Below are positions 34,404-43,635 of a stretch of 64,000 nucleotides of DNA, piece after piece. Source of the DNA: UBA1737 sp964541525 (lineage in GTDB: Bacteria; Bacillota_I; Bacilli_A; ML615J-28; CAG-313). The notes beneath the pieces were generated by a model. It ran no database searches, had not been told where the DNA came from, and saw nothing but the letters and a program-made list of their open reading frames with translations. The DNA lies in contig CAZIQF010000003.1 of NCBI GenBank assembly GCA_964541525.1, positions 1 through 64,000 on the forward strand, in the 5' to 3' direction. The position numbers and the translations under genes are program-made. The first letter of the stretch is position 1, and every line of letters starts with the position of its first letter.

Positions 34404-35570
34404 TTAAAACAGCGATTTAAAAATTGTTAGTAATAGTTCAATGAAACTAGCCTTCTCTAAACTTTCGACTAATTCTAAATCACTAGTACTAATTAACTTA
34501 CCATCATTATAAATTTTTATTCTTCCAATTTGATCTTTCGCTAAATTTCTAATCTTTTTGCGATCAATATCTATTTCATATGTAATCTCACCTAACTTAT
34601 TGGCTTTATGATGAAGATAAACAATATTATTGCTTGTTACAACATGATAAGTTGATGGTGAAATCAAGATATCTGAATTAATCTCAATGATTGTCCCTTT
34701 TTCATAAATGACATCTACAACATAATTGTTAAAGCCATAATTCAATATATTTAATGCATCAATATTTCTTTTTTCTGGAGATTCTGCTCCCATTACCACA
34801 CTTACTAGTCGCATACCATCTTTTTTCATAGTGGTTGTAATACAATACCCAGCTTCATTGGTCCAACCAGTTTTTAATCCATCTATTCCGATATTTTGCT
34901 TAATTAATTTATTGGTATTTACAAGCCAAAAAGGATTATCACTATCTTCTCGAATATATGATTCGTACATTGAACTATATGGAATTACTTCTTCTTCATA
35001 ATTTCTTAATAAATCACAAGCTATTAGTCCTAAGTCATAGCACGTTGTATAATGATTATCGATAGGTAATCCTGTTGCATTAACAAAATTAGTATTTTTA
35101 CAACCTAATTTAACAGCAGTCTGATTCATTAGTTTAGCAAAATTAGTTTCTGTCCCCGAAATTCGTTCTGCAAATACCACTGCTGCATCATTAGCTGAAG
35201 CAATAACCATACTCTTAAATAAATCAGCAACCTTCATTTGTTCATTCGGTGCTAAAAAAATTTGTGAACCTCCCATACTAGAGGCATATGAACTTGTAGT
35301 TAGCAATTCATCCATCGATAAAGTATTTCCATTAATTGCGTCTAAAACTAGCTTCATTGTCATAATCTTTGTCATTGATGCTGGAGCTCTTTTCTCATTA
35401 GCATTATATTCGTATAGAATACTTCCTGTCTCTACTTCCATTAATACTGCTGATTTTGCTGACACTAATTCAACTGGTGGAATATCCTTTAATCCATCAT
35501 CTTCAATTGGTTTGTCTAGAGGGGTATTTAACATTAACAATAACATTGTACTTATTAATAATTTTTTCAT
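34404..35570 (-). CDS. dacF: D-alanyl-D-alanine carboxypeptidase (DacF/PBP5 family)
   Basis: A 388-residue low-molecular-weight penicillin-binding protein. An N-terminal signal sequence precedes the serine DD-peptidase domain with SMTK (catalytic Ser), SAND and KTGWT motifs, then the PBP5-type C-terminal domain and an amphipathic C-terminal helix (ELLLTIFKSLF) for membrane attachment. Its position upstream of spoIIAA is the same as Bacillus dacF, which trims spore peptidoglycan in the forespore. A terminator ends its transcript, so it does not feed spoIIA here. Confidence 0.93.
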   Translation of the reverse strand: MKKLLISTMLLLMLNTPLDKPIEDDGLKDIPPVELVSAKSAVLMEVETGSILYEYNANEKRAPASMTKIMTMKLVLDAINGNTLSMDELLTTSSYASSMGGSQIFLAPNEQMKVADLFKSMVIASANDAAVVFAERISGTETNFAKLMNQTAVKLGCKNTNFVNATGLPIDNHYTTCYDLGLIACDLLRNYEEEVIPYSSMYESYIREDSDNPFWLVNTNKLIKQNIGIDGLKTGWTNEAGYCITTTMKKDGMRLVSVVMGAESPEKRNIDALNILNYGFNNYVVDVIYEKGTIIEINSDILISPSTYHVVTSNNIVYLHHKANKLGEITYEIDIDRKKIRNLAKDQIGRIKIYNDGKLISTSDLELVESLEKASFIELLLTIFKSLF

Positions 35571-35683
35571 TTAATCACCAATATATTTTATAAATTAATC
35601 ATCAAAAATATGAATTATATTTCAATTTTAATCATCTAAATTAATTACTGGTTTTATCAATAATTTATTAAAGGAATCATATA

Positions 35684-35722
35684 ATGTTATTAGAATATCT
35701 AATTGATGAGGTAAACGTGTGA
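35684..35722 (+). CDS. Possible 12-codon leader peptide before spoVB
   Basis: ATG at 35684, with AAAGGA 7 bases upstream, opens a frame encoding MLLEYLIDEVNV and ending at a TGA that overlaps the GTG start of spoVB (GTGTGA). It could couple translation of spoVB. So short a frame could also be chance. Confidence 0.35.
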   Translation: MLLEYLIDEVNV

Positions 35723-37182
35723 AAAAATCGATATTACTTAAAAATACTTTAATTGTTTTAATAACCGGTTTTGTTGTAAAATTAATTGGTATGGTCGGAA
35801 AAATCGTTACGACTAGAATTCTCGGAATTGAAGGTATGAGTCTATATGTTCTATCTTATCCTACCTTATTATTATTCATTAATATTTCTGGTTTTTCTTT
35901 AAATAACTCTATTTCTAAATTAACTGCTGAAGCTGTTGCTTCAAAAAAATATTCCCCTTTAAAAATTTTAAAAAGCGGAATTAAAATATCTTTAATTATT
36001 TCATTAATTTGTGTTTTTGTCTATGGTGCTTCAATTTACAGCATTAGTAATTATTTATTAAAAAATGAAAATTTATTTTACCCCTTACTATCTGGTATCA
36101 TTTTAATTCCTTTAGTCGGTCTTAGTGATGCATTAAGAGGTTACTTTAATGGTATTAAAGAAATGAATCACGCTTCAACTTCTTTATTCTTAGAACAATT
36201 ATTTAGAACAACTTGTTCAATTTTAGGAGTTTATTTTGGAATTAAATATAGTATTATTGTGGCCAATTGTGGTTTAATGATTGCTTTAGCATTAGGTGAG
36301 CTTGCCTCAATCAGTTATTGTCTAATTATCTTAAAAAAGAAAAAGATAATTAATTATGAAGATACTAAGGATGAAACGAAAGTCATATTCAAAATGTCTT
36401 TTTCTTTAACTTTATCTAGACTAATTGGTAGTTTCACTTTCTTCTTAGAACCAATTCTTTATACTTGGGCTTTAATGAAATGTGGTTATGAACCAACGCT
36501 AATCCATAATGTATATACTGAAATTGATGCATTTACAATTCCACTTTTAGCCTTTATTGGTTTTATTCCTTTTTCTTTATCGACAGCTATTATTCCCCAT
36601 ATTTCTGAACACTACGCGTTAAGAAACACAACTAAAGTCAATAACTACTTACATACCGCTTTTAAATGCACTTTTTATCCGGCTAGTTTGTGCTTAATCT
36701 TTATTTTTTTCTATCATAATGAATTAATGATGGCATTATACAAGACAACTAGTGGTGCAATCTATGCGAGAAACTTTTGCTTTTTCTTTTTAAGCTATTA
36801 TTTCCAAGCAATCATCAGTAGTATATTACAAGCAATCGGTAAAGTAAAACCATTATTTATTAATTCTTTAATTCAAAATATCTTAAGATTGCTATTAATT
36901 ATCATTTTGTCATATGTAAAGATGATTGGACCAGATTCAATTATATACGCAACAATTATTTGTTTAAACCTATCAACAATTATTCTTTTTATCATTATGA
37001 AAAAAGCTACTGCATTTAAAGTAAATAAACATGATTTATTAATAATGATTTTAGTTAGTACATTTGCGTATTTTACCATTGTTTTGCTTAATCTATTTAA
37101 TGTTTATTATTTAATTACTATGAGTTTCGTTTTATTAGTCTATATTTTAATCACCATAAAAATCAGATTTAAGAAAATATAA
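35719..37182 (+). CDS. spoVB: Stage V sporulation protein B-like lipid flippase (MOP superfamily)
   Basis: A 487-residue protein with about 14 transmembrane helices and the SpoVB/MurJ-like opening (LITGFVVKLIGMVGKIVTTRILGIEGMSLY). SpoVB proteins are thought to flip lipid-linked precursors for spore cortex synthesis. Translation starts at a GTG with GAGG upstream. It is divergent from dacF, consistent with a sporulation neighbourhood. Close relatives include vegetative flippases of the same family, so the spore role is inference from the neighbourhood and best resemblance. Confidence 0.82.
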   Translation: MKKSILLKNTLIVLITGFVVKLIGMVGKIVTTRILGIEGMSLYVLSYPTLLLFINISGFSLNNSISKLTAEAVASKKYSPLKILKSGIKISLIISLICVFVYGASIYSISNYLLKNENLFYPLLSGIILIPLVGLSDALRGYFNGIKEMNHASTSLFLEQLFRTTCSILGVYFGIKYSIIVANCGLMIALALGELASISYCLIILKKKKIINYEDTKDETKVIFKMSFSLTLSRLIGSFTFFLEPILYTWALMKCGYEPTLIHNVYTEIDAFTIPLLAFIGFIPFSLSTAIIPHISEHYALRNTTKVNNYLHTAFKCTFYPASLCLIFIFFYHNELMMALYKTTSGAIYARNFCFFFLSYYFQAIISSILQAIGKVKPLFINSLIQNILRLLLIIILSYVKMIGPDSIIYATIICLNLSTIILFIIMKKATAFKVNKHDLLIMILVSTFAYFTIVLLNLFNVYYLITMSFVLLVYILITIKIRFKKI

Positions 37183-37200
37183 TTTCTTAAATCTTTATTG
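37166..37200 (+). terminator. Bidirectional terminator between spoVB and the DUF421 gene
   Basis: GATTTAAGAAA (37166-37176) pairs perfectly with TTTCTTAAATC (37183-37193) around a 6-nt loop containing the spoVB stop; T-rich sequence follows on both strands. Confidence 0.8.
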
Positions 37201-37825
37201 TTTTAACTATCTCTAATTTACCTTCATAGACATTTGCTCCAAGAACATCCTTTAATTCAATTTTTTGATTCTTTAATTCTTGTTCTAACCATTGTTTACC
37301 ATATCCAGCCATTTTCAATGCAACATCATTTATTTTTCCACTGATTATTACGGGAAATGAAACATCAAATTCTTGATCTTTTTTAAATACACTTAATTTA
37401 CCACTTGCCTCTAAAACCGCATAATCCACTTCCATAATAGCTTTTATTCCTTGATTACGTAATTGTGAATATAGATCATCCATATTATATCGTTGTTTTT
37501 TCATTTCTTTTAGATTAATTTTACTGTCTATTACAATATATGATTCATTACCATCAAAGAAAGTTCTAATCGCTTTACTCTTTAATGATAGCAATGCAAT
37601 AATTTTTTGTAATAACGCAACAATCAACATCGGAATAAAAGTATACAACAGATCAGTATCAAATTGATCAATACCGACAACCATAATATCAGCTATACTT
37701 AAAATTATAATTAAATCAAATAAACTCAATTGCCCAATCTCTCTTTTGCCCATGATTTTCATTAAAACAAATAAAAAACTATAACCAACAATTGTTCTTA
37801 AAATAATTAATAAATAATTTCCCAT
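37187..37825 (-). CDS. DUF421 (YetF-type) membrane protein
   Basis: A 212-residue protein with three N-terminal transmembrane helices and a cytoplasmic C-terminal domain. The signature MKIMGKREIGQLSLFDLIIILSIADI is characteristic of the YetF/YcaP family, several of which are sporulation-associated in Bacillus. Function is poorly known. It is monocistronic and converges on spoVB. Confidence 0.85.
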   Translation of the reverse strand: MGNYLLIILRTIVGYSFLFVLMKIMGKREIGQLSLFDLIIILSIADIMVVGIDQFDTDLLYTFIPMLIVALLQKIIALLSLKSKAIRTFFDGNESYIVIDSKINLKEMKKQRYNMDDLYSQLRNQGIKAIMEVDYAVLEASGKLSVFKKDQEFDVSFPVIISGKINDVALKMAGYGKQWLEQELKNQKIELKDVLGANVYEGKLEIVKTIKI

Positions 37826-37868
37826 TCTAAAATTAACTCCTCTAGAATATAATCAAATAGGTGATATT

Positions 37869-38234
37869 TTGCATTATATTAAAAATACAGTCAAAGCCTA
37901 TTTGTGCTTTCTTATTATGATTCCAATTATTACAATTATTTATACATTAATTATTTATTTTCTGCATCCAAATATTAATCAATCAACATTATCAATTATT
38001 TCATTATTTGTAATTATTTTTATCTTTTTTATTTTCGGGATTATCGTCGGTCTTTGCAATCAAAAAAAAGGATTATTGTGTGGAGCTGTCAGCACCTTAA
38101 TCCTTTTCGGTCTAATTGTTTTAATTAATTTAATTTGTCATAGTTTTGATTTTCGATTACTAATTAAAGCACTACTTGCAACATTTACAGCTGGTTTAGG
38201 TGGATTAATTGGAATCAATCTTAAGAAAAAATAA
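37869..38234 (+). CDS. TIGR04086/YrzE-like four-helix membrane protein
   Basis: A 121-residue protein with four transmembrane helices (about 9-31, 41-62, 68-89 and 98-117) and conserved Gly-rich ends (GAVSTLILFG, TAGLGGLIGINLKKK). It resembles the small YrzE/TIGR04086 membrane proteins of Bacillota, of unknown function. TTG is the start, preceded by AGGTGAT. It abuts the convergent NadC-like gene with no spacer. Confidence 0.7.
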   Translation: MHYIKNTVKAYLCFLIMIPIITIIYTLIIYFLHPNINQSTLSIISLFVIIFIFFIFGIIVGLCNQKKGLLCGAVSTLILFGLIVLINLICHSFDFRLLIKALLATFTAGLGGLIGINLKKK

Positions 38235-39077
38235 TTATTTAATTTTTCTCACTCGTTTATAAAAACATAAATCAATTGGTAGGCTTTTAGAAGCATCTGA
38301 TAATGATGGGATTATAATATATGAGTAACCCATTTTTGCAATACTTCTTACCCTCTTTAAATCTATTTCGGAAAGTATTTCTAATACTTTCTTATTTTGA
38401 TTTATAATTGAACAATTATTAATAATATTTTCTTTATTAGAAACAACTCTAATGATAGGAGCAATTGTTTGATATGCTTCTTCAAATGCTATGGTATCAC
38501 TTACTTCTAAAATAATTTTAGTATTTCGATCAATTTCTTTAATCTTATCAATTGCTTCTTGATATGTATCAAATCTGGTTGCAACATTTAAACTAACTAA
38601 AGTTTTATTTTTATATTCTTCACTTAAGATTCCTCCACCTGAGATAAAAGCACTTTCAGCAAACACTTCTAAATTAGGTGCAGCATGTCCTGAATATAGT
38701 AGTTTTGAATCTAATCCTTGCAACTCTGCTTTGTACTTCGCAACGCCGCTAGCAATTCCTGACATATATCGAAGAAAATTAAGAGCCAATTTTTCGCCTC
38801 TTAAAATATCATGCATTGGTCCTGTTATTACACAAATGACATCACCACGATTAATATATTCACCATCTTTTTTTAAAATTGTATAATTAATTTTAGGATT
38901 AATCTTTTTAAATACTAGTTCTGCTACCTTGGTACCTGATACAACACCAGTTGTTCTTGCAATAAAATTACATGATGCAACTTCATTTTGATTTTTTAAT
39001 AATTGATAAGCAATTTCATTTGTTTCTTTAATTTCGAGTACCAAATCTTCAATAAATTGTTCAATTGTATTTTTCAT
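38235..39077 (-). CDS. NadC-like protein lacking catalytic residues
   Basis: The 280-residue protein has the fold and many landmarks of quinolinate phosphoribosyltransferase (RGEKLALNFLRYMSGIAS, the GGG after it, an (alpha/beta) barrel-like C-terminal part). However, the substrate motif DTRKTxPGLR is replaced by YSGHAAPNLE, and the following NHR and K-x-NH positions are also lost. It is therefore unlikely to make nicotinate mononucleotide, and no nadA or nadB is nearby. It could be a regulator, a phosphoribosyltransferase with another substrate, or a protein on the way to loss. The frame is intact. Confidence 0.7.
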   Translation of the reverse strand: MKNTIEQFIEDLVLEIKETNEIAYQLLKNQNEVASCNFIARTTGVVSGTKVAELVFKKINPKINYTILKKDGEYINRGDVICVITGPMHDILRGEKLALNFLRYMSGIASGVAKYKAELQGLDSKLLYSGHAAPNLEVFAESAFISGGGILSEEYKNKTLVSLNVATRFDTYQEAIDKIKEIDRNTKIILEVSDTIAFEEAYQTIAPIIRVVSNKENIINNCSIINQNKKVLEILSEIDLKRVRSIAKMGYSYIIIPSLSDASKSLPIDLCFYKRVRKIK

Positions 39078-39121
39078 TTTATCACCAATTTTATTATATC
39101 AAAAAATAATTTATTTGTCAT

Positions 39122-39166
39122 AAAAAAAAGAGTAAAAATAATTTTTAAGTCATTTTTTACTCTTTT
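39122..39166 (-). terminator. Terminator of the zinc-ribbon/SPFH operon
   Basis: On the minus strand AAAAGAGTAAAAA pairs with TTTTTACTCTTTT, followed by T-run, 4 bases past the stop of the zinc-ribbon gene. Confidence 0.75.
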
Positions 39167-39169
39167 ATA

Positions 39170-40252
39170 TTATCCAAAATATTTAACAAGCAATAAAAAG
39201 CCGATAAATACAGCGATACAAATAATTACAACAAGCAATACTTTAAACGCTGAAATTGGATATTTGGCCGTAATCTTACCACTTTCACCATTAACTAAAA
39301 AGCGATATAGCTTGTCCTGATGTTTAAATAGACCAAACCAAACTGGGATTAAAACATATTTATATTTGATATTATCATAATGAGTATTAATATTAACATA
39401 ACTAACTACATCATATGAATATTGTTTTAAGATATAATTTTTAATGATTGGTTGCATTGCATCTTTAGCATCATTGAAACCCTTATTCAAGTCCTTGGAG
39501 TAATGTTCTGTAGAAAAACCAGCTAAAAAACTTTCATCAAAAGTAGCAGAATCATTAGTATTGAAAGGTTTTAAGTGATTTAGTTCCTCTTGACTAATCG
39601 AACTACCAGCACTTACTAATACATCATCAAAATCAACAATTTTAGTTCCGGAAATTAAGAAATATCGAGTTTTCGTAACTGTTCTACGATTTTTACCAGT
39701 ACCAACAGTTGTTACATAATGCTTCCCTAATTTTCCCTTATAAGTAGAGAAAGTTTTCGTATCATAGGTCCAAACCGGAATATAAACGCCATTTAATGTT
39801 AAATCCAAATTCATTTTCTTAATATATTTAGGTACAAATAATTTTCTTTTAATTAATCCACGATATGTTTCTAATGCTTGATTAGAATCAATCTTAAAAG
39901 GAATGACTCGGCTTGGTTTAATTCCAGCAATTGATTCCGATTCCACTACTTGTGTTGAAGAACAAAATGGACATTTTAAACTAATCTCTTTTTTTGATAC
40001 AATATTTTCAGCACCACAATTTTGGCATTTAATAATATGATTTTCATTTTGCCATGAATTATCTATATTGACATCTTGATTAAAATCTAGTTCGATATTT
40101 GATGATTCTTCTTTTAGTTCGATTATTTTAGTACAATAATCACATTTAAGTGATTGGGTAGCTGGATCATATCGCATCGGAGCACCACATTCGGGACATT
40201 TATAATTGGCAGAGTCAACCTGCTCAATTAATTCTTCAACTTCATTTTCCAT
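39170..40252 (-). CDS. Zinc-ribbon protein with C-terminal membrane anchor
   Basis: A 360-residue protein. Two N-terminal zinc ribbons are visible (CPECGAPMRYDPATQSLKCDYC at about 14-35 and CQNCGAEN...CPFCSS at about 66-89). A beta-rich middle region contains WTYDTKTFSTYKGK, and one transmembrane helix lies at the C-terminus (VVIICIAVFIGFLLLV). The first ribbon resembles those mis-named as replication factor Y-like in annotations. The start at 40252 avoids overlap with the upstream SPFH gene. Pairing with an SPFH protein suggests a membrane-associated complex. Function unknown. Confidence 0.78.
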   Translation of the reverse strand: MENEVEELIEQVDSANYKCPECGAPMRYDPATQSLKCDYCTKIIELKEESSNIELDFNQDVNIDNSWQNENHIIKCQNCGAENIVSKKEISLKCPFCSSTQVVESESIAGIKPSRVIPFKIDSNQALETYRGLIKRKLFVPKYIKKMNLDLTLNGVYIPVWTYDTKTFSTYKGKLGKHYVTTVGTGKNRRTVTKTRYFLISGTKIVDFDDVLVSAGSSISQEELNHLKPFNTNDSATFDESFLAGFSTEHYSKDLNKGFNDAKDAMQPIIKNYILKQYSYDVVSYVNINTHYDNIKYKYVLIPVWFGLFKHQDKLYRFLVNGESGKITAKYPISAFKVLLVVIICIAVFIGFLLLVKYFG

Positions 40253-40260
40253 TTCGATAC

Positions 40261-41316
40261 CTAATTTTGATGTCCACAATTAGGACAGAATTTTGCATTT
40301 GCTGGAAGTTCAGTACCACAATTAACACAGAATTTCTTTACAGCAACTGGTGTCCCACAATTAGGGCAGAATTTTGCGTTTGCTGGTATTGGATTTTGAC
40401 AATTACTACACTTAGGTCCTAGGTTTTGGCTGGCATTTCCTTGATGATTTTGTTGATTTGCTTGATTCATTGCATTAACGAAGTTTTGACCCATAGCTAC
40501 ACCTGCTGCAAGACCTACACCAGCACCAGCAAGGCCATTACCTTGATTTTGAGCAGCATCTCTTAAAGCATCAGCAGCTTGAAGACGTGTATAATCATCA
40601 ATGGCACCACTCATTGCACCTGTACTTGAACGTTTATCAATTGCTTGTTCAACTTGTTCTGGTAATACAATTGATTCTACGTATAAAGCACAAACTGTAA
40701 GACCTAATTTATCAAAGTCATCTTGAACATGTTCTTTAACACTTTCACCGATTTCGATATATTTAGCCGGAATATCAACAGCCGAAACATTAATTTCACC
40801 GATAACTTTTGTAAAATTACTAACAATAATACTCTTAAAATACTCTACTAATGAACTTGTGGAATAATCCTTATTAGTTCCAAAAATTTCACGCATAAAT
40901 ACTGCTGCATCATTAACTTCAAATGAATAAGTACCACGAGCACCTAAGCGAATTAATCCAAAAACTTCATCACGCATTGTAATTTTAGATGAAGTTCCCC
41001 ACTTCATATTGATGAATTGTTTAGTATTAACATAATAAACGTCAGCTTTAAAAGGTGAATCAAAACCATATTTCCAACTTGCCAACTTAGTTAAAATCGG
41101 CATATTACCTGTTGTTAATTTATGTTCACCAGGACCATAAATATCAGCAATTTGACCTGTTGATACAAGTAATGCCACTTGACTTTCTGCAACAATTAAT
41201 TGACATCCATTCATAATTTCATCGCGATCTGTCATTGGATAACGATAAACAATCGTATCCTTTGAAGGATCATCCCATTTAATAACTTTTAATAATTGTT
41301 TTTTAATAAATCCCAT
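40261..41316 (-). CDS. SPFH-domain protein with C-terminal zinc ribbons (YdjI-like)
   Basis: A 351-residue protein. The N-terminal two-thirds is an SPFH/virion-core-like domain (WDDPSKDTIVYRYPMTDRDEI opening; VKEHVQDDFDKLGLTVCALYVESI). A Gly/Ala/Asn/Gln-rich linker follows (about 255-300), then two zinc ribbons (CSNCQNPIPANAKFCPNCG and CVNCGTELPANAKFCPNCG). It resembles YdjI of Bacillus, which works with the YdjG/H proteins and PspA in membrane stress. Strong AAAGGA site. Together with the next gene it forms a two-gene operon. Confidence 0.85.
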   Translation of the reverse strand: MGFIKKQLLKVIKWDDPSKDTIVYRYPMTDRDEIMNGCQLIVAESQVALLVSTGQIADIYGPGEHKLTTGNMPILTKLASWKYGFDSPFKADVYYVNTKQFINMKWGTSSKITMRDEVFGLIRLGARGTYSFEVNDAAVFMREIFGTNKDYSTSSLVEYFKSIIVSNFTKVIGEINVSAVDIPAKYIEIGESVKEHVQDDFDKLGLTVCALYVESIVLPEQVEQAIDKRSSTGAMSGAIDDYTRLQAADALRDAAQNQGNGLAGAGVGLAAGVAMGQNFVNAMNQANQQNHQGNASQNLGPKCSNCQNPIPANAKFCPNCGTPVAVKKFCVNCGTELPANAKFCPNCGHQN

Positions 41317-41341
41317 ATTTTTTATTTCCTTTCATCATTTA

Positions 41342-42841
41342 TTATTTATATTTAAGCGTAGCATTAACAGCTGCTTTCCAACCACTAATTAATTTTTCAC
41401 GTTCTTCTTGATTCATTTTTGAAGTAAACATCGAATCAATTAAGTGTAATTTTTTGATTTCTTCAATCGATTTAAAAAAGTTAACTTTAAGTCCCGCAAT
41501 ATAGGTCGCACCTAGTGCGGTTGTTTCCTTACAAATTGGACGACAAATTGTTACATCTAACAGATCAGACTGAAATTGCATTAAATAGCTATTAACACAG
41601 GCACCACCATCAACCCCAATTGAATTAATCTTCACATTAGATACTTCTTCCATAACATCAAGAACGTCTTTTGTCTGATATGCAATCGCTTCAACAGTCG
41701 CTGCGGTAATATGATCTTTCGTCGTACTTCGTTTAATTCCAAAGATTGCACCTCTCGCATCGGAATCCCAGTATGGAGTCCCGAGACCTACAAAAGCTGG
41801 AACAAAATAAACTCCAGCACTAGCATTTTGTTGTTTTAATGCTTTTTCACACTCTTTTGAATTTTCAAAAAATTCCATTTGATCTCTTAACCACTGAATA
41901 CCAGCACCTGCTATAAATACTGAACCCTCCAATGCATATTCAAGATTACCATCTAAACTCCATGCAATCGTTGATAACAAACCATATTGAGGTTTTTTAA
42001 TCGGTTTCTTTGTATTCATTAACATGAAACAGCCAGTACCATAAGTATTTTTTACATCACCTTCATTGAAGCAACATTGACCAAAAAGGGATGCTTGCTG
42101 GTCACCAATCATTGCTGTAATCGGTACATTTTTGAAATCTAAGTCAATATTAGTTAAACCGGTTGCATATCCAAATAACGCATTTGAATCTAATACCTGG
42201 GGCAAGCAACTACTTGGAATATTTAACAAATCTAGAAGTTCTTGGTCCCAACATTTTTCATAAATATTATAAATCATCGTTCTCGAAGCATTGGTATAGT
42301 CAGTTGCATGAACCTTCCGATTAGTTAAATTCCACAATAAATATGTATCAACTGTACCAAATAAAATTTCTCCATTCAGAGCTTTTTCATAAGTTCCTTC
42401 AACATGATCAAAAATCCATTTAATTTTACTACCTGAAAAATATGCATTAATAATTAGGCCAGTCTTGGCTTGAATCAGATCAGCATAGTTTTTCTCAATT
42501 AATTCATTACAAATCGTTTGGCTTTGCCTACTTTGCCAAACTACTGCATTATAAACTGGCTTATTTGTTACTTTATCCCAAAGAATCGTTGTTTCTCTTT
42601 GATTAGTAATGCCAATACATGCGATTTGATTTGCTGAAACTTTTGCTTGATTTAAAACATTTGCAATTGTCTGGTATGTTTTAATCCAAATTTCTTCTGG
42701 TTTATGCTCAACCCATCCATCATTAGGACATATTTGTTCAATTTCCATTTGACTGATTGCAACAATCTCTGCATTTCGATTGAACAAAATACTTCTAGTA
42801 CTAGTGGTTCCCTGATCAATTGTTAGTATATAATCTTTCAT
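41342..42841 (-). CDS. glpK: Glycerol kinase
   Basis: A 499-residue FGGY-family kinase phosphorylating glycerol to glycerol 3-phosphate. It shows the N-terminal phosphate-1 motif DQGTTSTRSILF, GITNQRETTILWD, and the ATP-binding DGGACVNSYLMQFQSD. Length matches the family. The open frame reaches 42886, but the ATG at 42841 with AAGGAA is the true start. No glpF or glpD is adjacent, so glycerol enters by a route encoded elsewhere. Confidence 0.96.
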   Translation of the reverse strand: MKDYILTIDQGTTSTRSILFNRNAEIVAISQMEIEQICPNDGWVEHKPEEIWIKTYQTIANVLNQAKVSANQIACIGITNQRETTILWDKVTNKPVYNAVVWQSRQSQTICNELIEKNYADLIQAKTGLIINAYFSGSKIKWIFDHVEGTYEKALNGEILFGTVDTYLLWNLTNRKVHATDYTNASRTMIYNIYEKCWDQELLDLLNIPSSCLPQVLDSNALFGYATGLTNIDLDFKNVPITAMIGDQQASLFGQCCFNEGDVKNTYGTGCFMLMNTKKPIKKPQYGLLSTIAWSLDGNLEYALEGSVFIAGAGIQWLRDQMEFFENSKECEKALKQQNASAGVYFVPAFVGLGTPYWDSDARGAIFGIKRSTTKDHITAATVEAIAYQTKDVLDVMEEVSNVKINSIGVDGGACVNSYLMQFQSDLLDVTICRPICKETTALGATYIAGLKVNFFKSIEEIKKLHLIDSMFTSKMNQEEREKLISGWKAAVNATLKYK

Positions 42842-42900
42842 CTTTATTTCCTTAATATTATAATATTTTTTCACGATAATTGTCAATAAACTATCATAAA

Positions 42901-43419
42901 TTATTCATCTTTTATATAACAACTAACTATTTCACCTATATATTCATGATGAAATAATTGATCTTGATATATTGATAAATTTTTAATATCATCATCAATA
43001 ATCTTTTCAATCTTTATCGCATTTTGATATAATTTCCTACAAACCATAATCATTGTTGCTTCTTCATAGGCAACACCACCATCTAATTCATACGAATGAA
43101 GTTCACATAAAGCTTCTTTATCAACATCTCGACCACTCATTGAACCAAATACTTTATTAATACCACTTCTGATTTTATCATCAAACCACATAATTGTAAA
43201 ATATTCACAACTATTTGCAAACTCAAACGTATATCTAGTTGGTTTAATATAGATTGTTGCAATATTCTTTCGCCATAAACTACCTAAACTACCCCATGCA
43301 ACAGTTAATCCATTATGGTGATTTAAATCACCACAAACAATAATTGGTAGTTCATTCTTAAAAAGACTAATCGCATTTTTATTAATTAAAGTTACATCTA
43401 TTTTTTTTAAATTCATCAT
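42901..43419 (-). CDS. Flavin reductase-like domain protein
   Basis: A 172-residue protein resembling the FMN-binding split-barrel family: GDLNHHNGLTVAWGSLGSLW followed by IYIKPTRYTFEFA, the usual flavin-contact region. Members bind FMN and reduce flavin or act in small redox reactions. No clear Shine-Dalgarno lies before MMNLKK. It follows the small membrane gene by 6 bases. The partner oxygenase or substrate is unknown. Confidence 0.78.
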   Translation of the reverse strand: MMNLKKIDVTLINKNAISLFKNELPIIVCGDLNHHNGLTVAWGSLGSLWRKNIATIYIKPTRYTFEFANSCEYFTIMWFDDKIRSGINKVFGSMSGRDVDKEALCELHSYELDGGVAYEEATMIMVCRKLYQNAIKIEKIIDDDIKNLSIYQDQLFHHEYIGEIVSCYIKDE

Positions 43420-43425
43420 AAAACT

Positions 43426-43635
43426 CTACTTATGCTTCCTTAAAATTATTTTAATGCCAATAATATTAATTAAAATCCAAATCATAATTACTGAGAAACA
43501 CATTAATAAATGCCAAATTAAATCTAATTTCCAATAATAATTACTCATAATGATTAAAATGATTAAAATCACTGCTGATAATCCCCCAGATGCTATCATC
43601 AATAATTTAATATTTTTAGCTTCTTTACTTTTCAT
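43426..43635 (-). CDS. Small two-helix membrane protein
   Basis: A 69-residue protein with a basic N-terminus (MKSKEAKNIKLL) and two transmembrane helices (about 10-31 and 38-64). The frame extends to 43674 but AGGTG at 7-nt spacing supports the ATG at 43635, overlapping the end of the upstream gene by 11 bases. No family recognised. It is probably co-expressed with the DUF6198-like gene. Confidence 0.6.
   Translation of the reverse strand: MKSKEAKNIKLLMIASGGLSAVILIILIIMSNYYWKLDLIWHLLMCFSVIMIWILINIIGIKIILRKHK

Noticed and set aside
35571..35683. Sporulation-type promoters for dacF and spoVB in their divergent region
   Set aside because: Only loose matches to sigma-F, sigma-G and sigma-E patterns were found, none with correct spacing.
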